Shown here: positions 1 to 12,301 of the stretch, one piece after another
Layout of the letters: the number at the start of each line of letters is the position of its first letter
Position numbering within the stretch: position 1 is the first letter of the stretch
DNA from: Rhodovulum kholense
GTDB taxonomy: Bacteria; Pseudomonadota; Alphaproteobacteria; Rhodobacterales; Rhodobacteraceae
Direction: 5' to 3'
DNA length: 64,000 bases
Assembly: GCF_003053725.1 (NCBI RefSeq)
Contig: NZ_QAYC01000005.1
Coordinates: forward strand, 124,001-188,000
Translations under genes and position numbers: made by a program
The notes under the pieces: model-generated
Told to the model about the DNA's origin: nothing
Databases searched by the model: none
The model's input: only the letters and a program-made list of their open reading frames with translations

Positions 1-1112
1 TTGCCCAGGCGCGGACCGAAGCCGGCGCCGTGGCCCGGCCGCTGGGGCTGGGTCTGACGTTGCCGGCCGAGGCGCCGCAGGACGAAAGTCGGCGATTCTA
101 CGACCTATCGGGCGAGACCGTCACCGAGACCCTGCGCCGGGGGCTGCCGGGCTTCACCGGGATCGACCTTGCGACGGACACTTCGCGGGTCTGGGTCGGC
201 ATCGAGACTGGCAAGGGGCCGATGGAGGTGTCGTTCAACCGCGGCCGGGTTTCGGCCTCGAACCCGCATCAGCTGCTGGTGCTGATGGTCTTCACCAGCG
301 CGCTGATGACCCTGATCGCCTTCCTGTTCCTGCGCAACCAGCTGCGCCCGATCCGGCGCCTGGCCCGCGCCGCCGACGCCTTCGGCAAGGGGCGCCCGAT
401 TCCCTACCGGCCCTCGGGCGCGACCGAGGTGCGGGCCGCGGGGCGTGCCTTTCTCGACATGCGCGCCCGGATCGAACGCCAGATCGAACAGCGCACGCTG
501 ATGCTGTCGGGGGTCAGCCACGATCTGCGCACGCCGCTGACCCGGCTCAAGCTGGAACTGTCGATGGCCGAGGACACGCCGGAAACCCGGGCGATGCTGC
601 GCGACATCAACGACATGGGGCGGATGATCGACACCTTCCTCGACTTCTCGCGCGCCGATGCGCTGGACGATCCCGAGGAGGTCGATCCGGCCGCTCTGCT
701 GGACCGTGTCGCGCAGCGCGCCGGGGCGGCGGAGGGGACGGTCGAGCTGGGCGCCCTGCCGCGCGGCCAACGGGCCTCGCTGCGGCCGATGGCGGTCGAG
801 CGGGCCTTGCAGAACCTCATCGACAACGGGCTGCGGCACGGCACCCGGGTGGCGCTGTCGCTGTACCTTCGGCCCGGGGCGCTGGTCTTCACGGTCGAGG
901 ATGACGGGCCGGGCATCCCGGAGGATCAGCGCGAGCTGGCGATGCAGCCGTTCCAGCGGCTGGACGAGTCGCGCAACCAGAACCGGGGCTCGGGTGCCGG
1001 TCTGGGCCTTGCGATTGCCGCCGACATCGCGCGCGGCCATGGCGGGGCCCTGCATCTGGGCACAAGTGCGCGGCTGGGCGGGCTGCGGGCCGATCTGGTT
1101 CTGGCGCGCTAG
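1..1112 (+). CDS. Sensor histidine kinase, EnvZ-like (5' truncated)
   Basis: C-terminal 369 codons of a membrane sensor histidine kinase; the start lies before the window and the reading frame enters at base 3. Visible in order: a short extracytoplasmic stretch, one hydrophobic membrane segment (about nt 265-332), a HAMP linker (LRPIRRL), a HisKA domain with H-box SGVSHDLRTPL (phosphorylated His codon at nt 519-521), and a HATPase_c domain with N box NLIDNGLRHG, DDGPGIP and GSGAGLGLAI. The family autophosphorylates on His and passes phosphate to a response regulator, by inference an OmpR-type partner just upstream that cannot be seen. The signal sensed is unknown. It converges on the acyl-CoA dehydrogenase gene 113 bp downstream. 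Confidence 0.93.
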   Translation, partial: AQARTEAGAVARPLGLGLTLPAEAPQDESRRFYDLSGETVTETLRRGLPGFTGIDLATDTSRVWVGIETGKGPMEVSFNRGRVSASNPHQLLVLMVFTSALMTLIAFLFLRNQLRPIRRLARAADAFGKGRPIPYRPSGATEVRAAGRAFLDMRARIERQIEQRTLMLSGVSHDLRTPLTRLKLELSMAEDTPETRAMLRDINDMGRMIDTFLDFSRADALDDPEEVDPAALLDRVAQRAGAAEGTVELGALPRGQRASLRPMAVERALQNLIDNGLRHGTRVALSLYLRPGALVFTVEDDGPGIPEDQRELAMQPFQRLDESRNQNRGSGAGLGLAIAADIARGHGGALHLGTSARLGGLRADLVLAR

Positions 1113-1127
1113 AGCCGCGGCCCAGGC

Positions 1128-1150
1128 GCCGCCCCTTCGGTGGGGGCGGC
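1128..1150. terminator. Hairpin between convergent genes
   Basis: GCCGCCCC (1128-1135) and GGGGCGGC (1143-1150) form a perfect 8-bp stem around a 7-base loop, 15 bases after the kinase stop and in the gap to the convergent acyl-CoA dehydrogenase gene. No T-run follows on either strand, so a terminator role is inferred from position and stem strength only. Confidence 0.4.
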
Positions 1151-1225
1151 CGGTGTCGGGCCGGGAAACAGGCCGGAAGTTGCAGCCCGAAACCGCCTTG
1201 CAGACGGCAACAGGATGCGAAGCCG

Positions 1226-4710
<3,485 letters not shown>

Positions 4711-4802
4711 GCTCTCCCGCCCCGGCCCCGGCACGGGGGCTGCGCCCCCGCTTGGGCCGCGTTGGGCCGGGCGCGCGCTGACGCGCGCGCGCCTCCGGCG
4801 GA

Positions 4803-4859
4803 GGTATTGAGACCAAGAAGAAGGGGCCTGCGCCGATGCTTCTTCTTGGCAAAAATACC
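4803..4859. terminator. Bidirectional hairpin with CCAAGAAGAAG arms
   Basis: CCAAGAAGAAG (4813-4823) is the exact reverse complement of CTTCTTCTTGG (4839-4849), an 11-bp stem with a 15-base loop. An outer GGTATT (4803-4808) pairs with AATACC (4854-4859). The element sits in the 162-bp gap between the convergent pgm and truA genes; on the minus strand the outer arm begins GGTATTTTTG. Its position suits a bidirectional terminator. Similar CCAAGAAGAAG elements are familiar from Rhodobacterales intergenic regions, so it may also be a dispersed repeat. Confidence 0.65.
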
Positions 4860-4872
4860 CAAATCCTGAGGG

Positions 4873-5646
4873 TCACTCCTGCGCGAAAGGGTCCGTCGGA
4901 TAGCCGACCCCGGCGAGGTAGAGCCCGCCCGGCGGGCAGACCGGGCCGCAGGCCGCGCGGTCGCGCGCCTCAAGGGCCGCCTTGACGTCTTCGGGTGTCC
5001 AGGCGCCCGCGCCGACCCGTTCGAGCGTGCCGACGAAGCTGCGCACCTGATTGTGCAGGAAACTGCGGGCGCGGACGTGAAAGCGAAACTCGCGGCCGCC
5101 GGGATAGGGCATGTCCTCGATATCGAGCGCGTCGAGCGTCTTGACCGGCGAGGCGGCCTGGCAGAGCGAGGCGCGGAAGGTGGTGAAGTCGTGCCGTCCC
5201 AGCAGGTGGTGCGCGGCCGCCTGCATCGGCGCGAGGTCCAGATCGTGACTCACGCGCCAGACCTGGCCCCGGTCATGCACCAGCGGGGCCCGGCGCGAGA
5301 CGAGGCGGAAGAGATAGCGCCGCTCGACCGCCGAGAACCGGGCGTGGAAATCGTCCGGCACGCGCGCGCAGTCCACCACCGCGACCGGATGCGGTTTCAG
5401 ATGGTGGTTCAGCGCCTCCGACAGCCGGAACGGGTCCCAGTCCTTTGTCAGGTCGCAATGGGCGACCTGACCCAGCGCATGGACGCCCGCATCGGTCCGC
5501 CCCGCCGCCGCGATCGAGGGCAAGCCCTGTTCCAGCCGCGCCAGCGCCGCCTCGACCGCGCCTTGCACCGACGCGCGGTCGGCCTGGCGTTGCCAGCCGG
5601 AAAACGGCGTGCCGTCATATTCGATCTTCAGCGCATAGCGGGGCAT
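4873..5646 (-). CDS. truA: tRNA pseudouridine(38-40) synthase TruA
   Basis: 257-residue tRNA-modifying enzyme that isomerises uridines 38-40 of the anticodon arm. The start [21 protein letters not shown] is typical of TruA, and the catalytic motif [12 protein letters not shown] places the nucleophilic Asp at residue 52; [19 protein letters not shown] is the conserved C-terminal RNA-binding stretch. The open frame extends 12 codons further upstream, but homology starts at the internal ATG at 5646. It converges with pgm and is divergent from the ycjX-like gene. Confidence 0.95.
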   Translation of the reverse strand: MPRYALKIEYDGTPFSGWQRQADRASVQGAVEAALARLEQGLPSIAAAGRTDAGVHALGQVAHCDLTKDWDPFRLSEALNHHLKPHPVAVVDCARVPDDFHARFSAVERRYLFRLVSRRAPLVHDRGQVWRVSHDLDLAPMQAAAHHLLGRHDFTTFRASLCQAASPVKTLDALDIEDMPYPGGREFRFHVRARSFLHNQVRSFVGTLERVGAGAWTPEDVKAALEARDRAACGPVCPPGGLYLAGVGYPTDPFAQE

Positions 5647-5732
5647 GACGCCCCGGTTACCGCGACAATCCTTCCTTGGCAATCGGCACTCCGGGGGGCT
5701 GGCAGCGGCGGCGCGGCATGATTAACTGTCAC

Positions 5733-5772
5733 CCGGACTTCGAAAGGAGCGTCCGGACCTCGAAAGGAGCGA
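5733..5772 (+). repeat. 20-bp tandem duplication carrying two ribosome binding sites
   Basis: CCGGACTTCGAAAGGAGCGT (5733-5752) is followed directly by CCGGACCTCGAAAGGAGCGA (5753-5772), two mismatches apart. Each copy holds AAAGGAG. Only the second is correctly spaced (6 bases) from the TTG start at 5775; the first has no start codon at a usable distance. The period of 20 is not a multiple of three, so the copies are not in-frame coding repeats. Confidence 0.8.
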
Positions 5773-5774
5773 CC

Positions 5775-7205
5775 TTGCGCATCGGCGATCTGGCGGATGG
5801 AATGACACGCGGCGTCGAAGGCATCGCCGCCGCGGTTTCCGAGACCTTCATGGAACCCGTGGTGCGGCTGGGCGTGACCGGCCTGTCGCGCGCGGGCAAG
5901 ACCGTGTTCATCACCTCGCTGGTGGCGAACCTGCTCGACCGGGGGCGGATGCCGCAGCTGCGTGCGGCCGCCTCGGGGGCCATTGTCTCGGCCTATCTGC
6001 GGCCTCAGCCCGACAACACCGTGCCGCGCTTCGATTACGAGGCGCATCTGGCGGCGATGACCGGGTCCGAGCCGCACTGGCCCGATTCGACCCGCGCCGT
6101 TTCGGAATTGCGGCTGTCCTTGAAGGTGCGACCCGGCGGGCTTGGCAGCATCTTCGGCGCGGTGACGGGGCCGCGCACGATCCATGTCGATATTGTCGAT
6201 TATCCCGGCGAGTGGCTGCTGGATCTGGCGCTGATGGACAAGGACTATGCCGAATGGGCGGCCGACACGTTGGGTCGGCTCGACCAGCGTCCGGGGTCCG
6301 AGGGCTTTGTCGCGGCGCTGGGCGGGGTCGATCCGGGCGCGCCCTTCGACGAGGCGACCGCGCAGATGCTGGCCGCGCGCTTCACCGAGGCGCTGAACAT
6401 CGCGCGCGAGGCGGGCTTTTCCGATTGCACGCCGGGGCGCTTCCTGTTGCCGGGCGAGATGGCGGGCTCGCCCGTGCTGACCTTCGCGCCCTTGCCGGTG
6501 CCGGGCGGCAGCACGCCCCGCGGCAGTCTTTGGCGCGAGATGGAACGCCGCTACGAGGCCTACAAGCGCGAGGTGGTCAAACCCTTCTTCCGCGATCATT
6601 TCTCGCGGATCGACCGGCAGGTGGTGCTGGTCGATGCGCTGGGGGCGATCCATGCGGGGCCGCGCGCGGTCGAGGACCTGCGCCGCGCGATGACCGAGAT
6701 CCTCGGCGCGTTCCGGCCCGGGCGCAATGCCTGGCTGACCCGCTTCCTGATGGGCAAGCGGGTCGAGAAGATCCTCTTTGCCGCGACCAAGGCCGACCAT
6801 CTGCACCATTCCCAGCATGCGCGCCTGACCTCGATCATGCAGGCGCTGATGAAGGACGCGCGCCGCCGCGCCGATTTCGCCGGGGCCGAGACCGCGGCGA
6901 TGGCCATTGCCGCGCTTCGGGCGACGGTCGAGGAGACCCGCGAGCAGCGCGGCGAAAGCTATGACTGCGTGCGAGGCACGCTGATGTCCACGGGCCGGCA
7001 GACCGCGCTTTACCCGGGCGAGCTGCCCGAGGACCCGGCGCTGTTGCTGGAACCGGCGCGGGACGGGGCCGAGGACTGGCTCGACGGCGATTATCAGGTC
7101 ATGCATTTCGCCCCGGCTAGGCTGACGCTGAAGCCGGGCGAGGGGCCGCCGCATATCCGGCTGGACAAGGCCGCCGAATTCCTGCTGGGAGACCGCCTGA
7201 GATGA
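5775..7205 (+). CDS. ycjX: YcjX-family P-loop ATPase (DUF463)
   Basis: 476-residue cytosolic protein of the YcjX family, dynamin/Era-like GTPase-related proteins linked with the phage-shock (Psp) envelope-stress response in enterobacteria. The N-terminal region has a Walker A motif GLSRAGKTVF, then DIVDYPGEWLLDLALM as the switch/Walker B-like element, and later FAATKADHLHH resembling a T/NKxD base-recognition motif. The TTG at 5775 is preferred as start because AAGGAG (5763-5768) lies 6 bases upstream and the sequence reads MRIGDLADG; an upstream ATG at 5718 lacks a good site. It overlaps the next gene by 4 bp, so the two are cotranslated as in the ycjX-ycjF pair elsewhere. Confidence 0.9.
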   Translation: MRIGDLADGMTRGVEGIAAAVSETFMEPVVRLGVTGLSRAGKTVFITSLVANLLDRGRMPQLRAAASGAIVSAYLRPQPDNTVPRFDYEAHLAAMTGSEPHWPDSTRAVSELRLSLKVRPGGLGSIFGAVTGPRTIHVDIVDYPGEWLLDLALMDKDYAEWAADTLGRLDQRPGSEGFVAALGGVDPGAPFDEATAQMLAARFTEALNIAREAGFSDCTPGRFLLPGEMAGSPVLTFAPLPVPGGSTPRGSLWREMERRYEAYKREVVKPFFRDHFSRIDRQVVLVDALGAIHAGPRAVEDLRRAMTEILGAFRPGRNAWLTRFLMGKRVEKILFAATKADHLHHSQHARLTSIMQALMKDARRRADFAGAETAAMAIAALRATVEETREQRGESYDCVRGTLMSTGRQTALYPGELPEDPALLLEPARDGAEDWLDGDYQVMHFAPARLTLKPGEGPPHIRLDKAAEFLLGDRLR

Positions 7206-8272
7206 CCCGCCGCCCCGTCGTGTTCGACCTCGAGGACGAGGAGACGGCGCCCGCGCGGCCCGCGCGCAGGCCCGAGCCCGAACCGTTTGCCGGCCCGCCG
7301 CCCCAGGACCCGCCGGTCAGCCCGGCCACGGCGCCGCCGGTGCCCGACGAGGACGAGGACCCGGCCCCCGAGGGGCGCGCCATGAAGACCCTTGCGGCGC
7401 TGGCCGCGCGGCGCCCCTCGCGGCTGGCGCGGTTCTTCTGGTCGTCCTTCGTCACGCTTCTGGGCTTCGTGATCTCGGTCGCGGCTTGGAACTTCGTCTT
7501 CGGGCTGTTCGAGCGCAACCAGATCCTCGGCACCATCGCCCTGACGCTGGTCGGGCTGGTCGCGCTGGCCGTGCTGCTGATCGCGCTCCGCGAGATGGCG
7601 GCCTTCGCGCGCCTCAGGCGGCTCGACACGCTGCATCGCGAGGCCGAGGCCGCCATCGGTGCCAATGACGTGAAGGCGGCCCGGGCGCTGGTCGACCGTC
7701 TGACGGGGTTTTATGCCGCGCGCGAGGACACCCGCTGGGGCCGCGCCCGGCTGGCCGAGCGGCGCGACGAGATCTTCGACGCCGACGGGCTGATGGGGCT
7801 GGCCGAGCGCGAGCTGCTGTTGCCGCTCGATGCGGCGGCCACCCGCGAGATCGAGGCAGCCGCGCGACAGGTGGCGACGATCACCGCCATCGTACCGCTG
7901 GCGCTGGCCGATCTGCTGACCGCATTGACCGCGAACCTCCGGATGATCCGCCGGATCGCCGAGATCTATGGCGGACGCGGCGGCGTGCTGGGCTCGATCC
8001 GGCTGGCGCGCGCGGTGATGACCCATCTGGTGGCGACCGGCGCGGTCGCGGTGGGCGATGACATGATCGGCTCGATTGCCGGGGGCGGCATGCTGGCCAA
8101 GGTCTCGCGCCGCTTCGGAGAGGGCGTCGTCAATGGCGCCCTGACCGCCCGGGTCGGCGTCGCCGCGATGGAGGTCTGCCGTCCGCTGCCCTTCCGCGAG
8201 GCGCGCAGGCCCTCGGTCAGCGCGCTGGTCAAGCGGGCGCTGACCGGCGTCTTCTCGCGGGCCGATTCCTGA
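7202..8272 (+). CDS. ycjF: YcjF-family membrane protein (TIGR01620/DUF697)
   Basis: 356-residue inner-membrane protein, partner of YcjX. The first 60 residues are acidic and proline-rich and probably cytosolic; two hydrophobic segments follow at about residues 78-100 and 110-132 (FVTLLGFVISVAAW; IALTLVGLVALAVLLI). The C-terminal half contains the DUF697-like region IVPLALADLLTALTANLRMIRRIAEIYGG. The start ATG overlaps the ycjX stop (ATGA). In E. coli the homologous pair belongs to the PspF regulon; here no pspA is visible, so a psp role is inferred only from family. Confidence 0.88.
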   Translation: MTRRPVVFDLEDEETAPARPARRPEPEPFAGPPPQDPPVSPATAPPVPDEDEDPAPEGRAMKTLAALAARRPSRLARFFWSSFVTLLGFVISVAAWNFVFGLFERNQILGTIALTLVGLVALAVLLIALREMAAFARLRRLDTLHREAEAAIGANDVKAARALVDRLTGFYAAREDTRWGRARLAERRDEIFDADGLMGLAERELLLPLDAAATREIEAAARQVATITAIVPLALADLLTALTANLRMIRRIAEIYGGRGGVLGSIRLARAVMTHLVATGAVAVGDDMIGSIAGGGMLAKVSRRFGEGVVNGALTARVGVAAMEVCRPLPFREARRPSVSALVKRALTGVFSRADS

Positions 8273-8374
8273 CCGTCGCGGATCTGCCCGGGCCTGCGAC
8301 CTGTCCCCGCGCCCCGGCCGATTAACCCTTGTTTGCTTGAGCTTGACGGTCGGGCCGGGGTAGACTGGGGGCGG

Positions 8375-8393
8375 GCCCGGCGACCCGCCGGGC
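8375..8393 (+). other. 5'-leader hairpin before the VPLPA-CTERM gene
   Basis: GCCCGGCG (8375-8382) and CGCCGGGC (8386-8393) form an 8-bp stem with a 3-base loop, 19 bases before the ATG of the surface-protein gene. The 140-bp gap holds no other clear signal. It could be a leader structure or the end of the ycjF transcript; no T-run follows. Confidence 0.35.
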
Positions 8394-8412
8394 GAACCGG
8401 AGATCGAGCGCC

Positions 8413-9162
8413 ATGACACACGCCCTTCCGGCGGCCCTTCTGGGTGCCGCATGCCTTCTTGCTGGCCAGTCCGCGACCGCGAGCACCGTCTACGGGATCG
8501 ATTTCCCCGCGGGCGATATCTCTTTCGCGGACCGGGTCGCGAGTTTCACGCCGGGTTTCGGCTTTGGCGGCGGCGTGGCGCCCTGCACCGATGCCTCGAA
8601 TGCGCTGGGCGTGGCCTCGGCCGGTCCCGACAGTTCCCTTGGCGAGTGCAACGGCTATGTGTCCCTGGGCGAGGGCGGGATGCTGACGCTGCAATTCACC
8701 GACAACCTTCTCATCCCGTCGGGCGACTCGACCAACGATCTGCAGGTTTTCGCGGGCGGCGATCATGATGAACATTTCATGGTCTGGATCGGCATTGGCG
8801 ACTCGGCCGATACTTGGTTCAAGCTTTCAGGCGCCGAGGGCGACATCTTTTACGGCGGCTCGACCGGTATCGACATCGACAGCGCCGAGGGCGTGCTGCC
8901 GGGAATGAAATTCTCCTATGTCGCGATCTACGACCTGCCGCGCTACTGCAACCCCGAGACCGGATTGATGGAATGGAGCGTGGGCGAAGCCTGCGGTGTC
9001 GATATCGCGCATCTGCCCTATGACGGTCCCTGGGCGGGCGTCGACATCTACGGGGTGGGCGCGATCACCACGGTTCCGGCGCCGATCCCGCTGCCGGCGG
9101 CGGGGCTGATGCTGGCAAGCGCGCTGGGCGGTCTGGTCGCGCTGCGTCGCCGCAGGGGGTAG
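8413..9162 (+). CDS. VPLPA-CTERM / PEP-CTERM-like sorted exported protein
   Basis: 249-residue exported protein. It has an N-terminal Sec signal peptide (MTHALPAALLGAACLLAG, probable cleavage after SATA), a middle domain rich in Gly, Asp and aromatic residues with no recognised enzyme motif, and a C-terminal tripartite sorting signal: PAPIPLPAAGL, a hydrophobic helix, then LRRRRG. That tail is the VPLPA-CTERM variant of PEP-CTERM common in Rhodobacterales, cleaved by an exosortase and linked with exopolysaccharide or biofilm matrix. The four middle Cys residues may form disulfides. No exosortase is in the window. The target and function are unknown. Confidence 0.85.
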   Translation: MTHALPAALLGAACLLAGQSATASTVYGIDFPAGDISFADRVASFTPGFGFGGGVAPCTDASNALGVASAGPDSSLGECNGYVSLGEGGMLTLQFTDNLLIPSGDSTNDLQVFAGGDHDEHFMVWIGIGDSADTWFKLSGAEGDIFYGGSTGIDIDSAEGVLPGMKFSYVAIYDLPRYCNPETGLMEWSVGEACGVDIAHLPYDGPWAGVDIYGVGAITTVPAPIPLPAAGLMLASALGGLVALRRRRG

Positions 9163-9350
9163 CGGCGCTTTACCTTGGTCCGGCCGCTGTCTATAGAGGC
9201 GGCATGCCTTGTTCTGTCCGGCCGATCCGTCGAATTACGGGCCCGGCGCTCTGATCCAGAGCGACCGGGCAAAGGCGCTTGACCCGTCGCGCCGAACTTT
9301 CCAGACATCATCAAGACCGTAATCCGGATCGCATTCCGAGGATTCCTGCC

Positions 9351-12254
9351 ATGTGTGCCGATACACCCGACTACAAAGACACCCTCTTCCTGCCCGAGAC
9401 CGATTTTCCGATGCGCGCGGGCCTGCCCGCCCGCGAACCCGCCTGGCTGGAGCGGTGGGCGCGGATCGGCATCTATGACCGGCTGCGCGAGAAGGAGGGC
9501 CGGGCGCCCTTCACGCTGCATGACGGTCCGCCCTATGCCAACGGGCACCTGCATATCGGCCACGCGCTGAACAAGATCCTCAAGGACTTCATCGTCCGCA
9601 GCCAGCAGATGATGGGCCGCGACGCCCGCTATGTGCCGGGCTGGGACTGCCACGGCCTGCCCATCGAGTGGAAGATCGAGGAACAGTACCGCGCCAAGGG
9701 GCTCGACAAGGACAAGGTCGATGTCGTCGATTTCCGCCAGGAATGCCGCCGCTTCGCCGAGGGCTGGGTCGATGTCCAGCGCGAGGAGTTCAAGCGCCTG
9801 GGCGTCACCGGCAATTGGGCCGATCCCTATCTGACCATGGACTTCCATGCCGAGGCGGTGATCGCCGAGGAGTTCATGAAGTTCCTGATGAACGGCTGCC
9901 TCTATCAGGGCTCGAAACCCGTGATGTGGTCGCCGGTGGAAAAGACCGCGCTGGCCGAGGCCGAGGTCGAGTATCACGACCATCAGAGCCACACAATCTG
10001 GGTGAAGTTCCCGATCGTTTCGGGGGCGTCCGAGGCGCTGGACGGCGCGCAGGTGGTGATCTGGACCACGACGCCCTGGACCATCCCGCAGAACCGCGCG
10101 GTCTGCTTCGGCCCCGAGATCGGCTATGGGCTTTACGAAGTCACGGCAACGCCCGAGGAATGCTGGGCCAAGGTCGGCGACCGCTTCATCCTTGCCGATG
10201 CGTTGGCCGAAAGCGTGCTGGGCTCGGCCCGGCTGACGTCAGAGATGTGGACCCGCGTGGCCGATGTGTCCGCCGACGCGTTGGGCGCGCTGACGCTCGC
10301 GCATCCCTTCCGCGGCATCGAGGGAGGCAACGGCGAATGGGACTATGACGTGCCGATGCTGCCGGGCGATCACGTCACGGATGACGCGGGCACGGGCTTT
10401 GTCCACACCGCGCCCAGCCATGGCGATGACGACTACCAGATCGGGCTGAAGTTCAATCTGCCGATGACCTACAACGTGCTGGAAGACGGCAGCTGCCGGC
10501 CCGACCTGCCGCTTTTCGCCGGCGCCGTCATCATCCGGCCCGACGGCAAGGAGGGCGATGCCAACCGCCGCGTCATCGACACCCTGGTCGAGGTCGGTGC
10601 GCTGATCGCGCGCGGGCGGCTCAAGCACAGCTATCCGCATAGCTGGCGGTCCAAGGCCCCGCTGATCTACCGAAACACGCCGCAATGGTTCGCGGCCATC
10701 GACCACACGCTGGACGACGGCATGGGCACCTATGGCGACACGATCCGGGCGCGCGCGCTGGCCTCGATCGACCAGCTGGTGAAATGGACGCCGCAATCGG
10801 GCCGCAACCGCATCCATTCGATGATCGAGTCGCGCCCCGACTGGGTGCTGTCGCGCCAGCGCGCCTGGGGCGTGCCGCTGACCTGCTTCGTCAAGACCGG
10901 CGCCAAGCCCACCGATCCCGATTTCCTGTTGAAGGACCCCGCCGTCAACGCGCGCATCACCGCCGCCTTCGAGGCCGAAGGGGCCGATGCCTGGTACGCG
11001 CCCGGCGCCAAGGAGCGCTTCCTCGGCAACGATTACAATGCCGAGGACTATACCCAGGTCTTCGACGTGCTGGACGTGTGGTTCGACAGCGGTTCGACCC
11101 ATGCCTTCGTGCTGCGCGACCGCGCCGACGGCACCGAGGATGGCATCGCCGATCTTTACCTCGAAGGCACCGACCAGCACCGGGGCTGGTTCCATTCCTC
11201 GATGCTGCAGGCCTGCGGCACGCTGGGCCGCGCGCCCTATCGCGGCGTGCTGACCCATGGCTTCACGCTGGACGAGAAGGGCAACAAGATGTCCAAATCG
11301 CTCGGCAACACCATCGTGCCCGAAGAGGTCGTCAAGCAATACGGCGCCGACATCCTCAGGCTCTGGGTGGCGCAGACCGACTATACCAACGACCAGCGGA
11401 TCGGCCCCGAGATCCTCAAGGGCGTGGCCGACAGCTACCGGCGTCTGCGCAATACCATGCGCTTCATGCTGGGCAACCTCGCGGGCTTCTCCGAGGCCGA
11501 GAGGGTCGCGCCCGCCGAGATGCCGGAACTGGAACGCTGGGTGCTGCACCGGCTGGCGGAACTGGATGAAAAGGTTCGCGCGGGCTACGACGCCTATGAC
11601 TTCCAGGGCGTGTTCCAGGCGCTGTTCAACTTCTGCACCGTCGATCTGTCGGCCTTCTATTTCGACATCCGCAAGGACGCGCTTTATTGCGACGCGGCCG
11701 ACTCGGCGACCCGGCGGGCGTCTCGGACCGTGCTGGATCTGCTGTTCCAGCGGCTGACGACCTGGCTGGCGCCGATCCTCGTCTTCACCATGGAGGATGT
11801 GTGGCTTTCGCGCTTCCCCGGGGATGAGGGCTCGGTGCATCTGCAGGACATTCCCGACACGCCCGCCGACTGGCGCGACGAGGCGCTGGCGGCGAAATGG
11901 GCGGGCATCCGTCAGGTGCGCCGCGTGGTGACCGCCGCGCTCGAGATCCAGCGTCAGGACAAGGTGATCGGCGCCAGCCTCGAGGCCGCGCCGGTGGTGC
12001 ATGTGCGCGATGCCGAGGTGCTGAAGGCGCTGAAATCGGTCGATTTCGCCGATATCTGCATCACCTCGGCGGTGCAGCTCAGCGGCGACCCGCGCCCGCA
12101 AGAGGCGTTCCGCCTGCCCGATGTCGATGGTGTGGGCGTGGTCTTCGAAAAGGCCGAGGGCGAGAAATGCGGCCGCTGCTGGAAGATCCTGCCCGATGTG
12201 GGCCAGCACGCACATCCGCAGACCTGCGGGCGCTGCAGCGCGGCCCTGGGCTGA
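9351..12254 (+). CDS. ileS: Isoleucyl-tRNA synthetase
   Basis: 967-residue class I aminoacyl-tRNA synthetase charging tRNA-Ile. HIGH motif within PPYANGHLHIGHALNKIL near the N-terminus, the editing (CP1) domain with TTTPWTIPQNRAV, KMSKS loop GNKMSKSLGNTI, the anticodon-binding helical region, and a C-terminal zinc finger with two CxxC pairs (CGRCWKI and TCGRCS). The ATG at 9351 begins MCADTPDYKDTLFLPETDFPM, where homology starts; the frame is open 24 codons further back but that part is not conserved-looking. The gene is monocistronic with a 188-bp upstream gap, and no T-box or leader peptide was recognised in it. Confidence 0.97.
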   Translation: MCADTPDYKDTLFLPETDFPMRAGLPAREPAWLERWARIGIYDRLREKEGRAPFTLHDGPPYANGHLHIGHALNKILKDFIVRSQQMMGRDARYVPGWDCHGLPIEWKIEEQYRAKGLDKDKVDVVDFRQECRRFAEGWVDVQREEFKRLGVTGNWADPYLTMDFHAEAVIAEEFMKFLMNGCLYQGSKPVMWSPVEKTALAEAEVEYHDHQSHTIWVKFPIVSGASEALDGAQVVIWTTTPWTIPQNRAVCFGPEIGYGLYEVTATPEECWAKVGDRFILADALAESVLGSARLTSEMWTRVADVSADALGALTLAHPFRGIEGGNGEWDYDVPMLPGDHVTDDAGTGFVHTAPSHGDDDYQIGLKFNLPMTYNVLEDGSCRPDLPLFAGAVIIRPDGKEGDANRRVIDTLVEVGALIARGRLKHSYPHSWRSKAPLIYRNTPQWFAAIDHTLDDGMGTYGDTIRARALASIDQLVKWTPQSGRNRIHSMIESRPDWVLSRQRAWGVPLTCFVKTGAKPTDPDFLLKDPAVNARITAAFEAEGADAWYAPGAKERFLGNDYNAEDYTQVFDVLDVWFDSGSTHAFVLRDRADGTEDGIADLYLEGTDQHRGWFHSSMLQACGTLGRAPYRGVLTHGFTLDEKGNKMSKSLGNTIVPEEVVKQYGADILRLWVAQTDYTNDQRIGPEILKGVADSYRRLRNTMRFMLGNLAGFSEAERVAPAEMPELERWVLHRLAELDEKVRAGYDAYDFQGVFQALFNFCTVDLSAFYFDIRKDALYCDAADSATRRASRTVLDLLFQRLTTWLAPILVFTMEDVWLSRFPGDEGSVHLQDIPDTPADWRDEALAAKWAGIRQVRRVVTAALEIQRQDKVIGASLEAAPVVHVRDAEVLKALKSVDFADICITSAVQLSGDPRPQEAFRLPDVDGVGVVFEKAEGEKCGRCWKILPDVGQHAHPQTCGRCSAALG

Positions 12255-12262
12255 GACGATGC

Positions 12263-12286
12263 GGGGGCCGGATCGACCCGGCCCCC
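12263..12286. terminator. Hairpin shared by ileS and the convergent EF-hand gene
   Basis: GGGGGCCGG (12263-12271) and CCGGCCCCC (12278-12286) form a perfect 9-bp GC-only stem with a 6-base loop in the 47-bp gap between convergent genes. No T-run follows on either strand, so it may act bidirectionally with Rho or simply protect both 3' ends. Confidence 0.6.
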
Positions 12287-12301
12287 ATCCTTGTCGCGGG
12301 A

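Noticed and set aside
8339-8371. TTGACG and TAGACT as a promoter for the VPLPA-CTERM gene
   Set aside because: The two elements are only about 12 bases apart, too close for a sigma-70-type promoter.
9270-9320. TTGACC before ileS as a promoter
   Set aside because: No acceptable -10 at 16-18 bases; left unassigned.
10239-12215. 658-codon minus-strand frame
   Set aside because: Antisense to ileS; His/Arg/Gly-rich with no motif.
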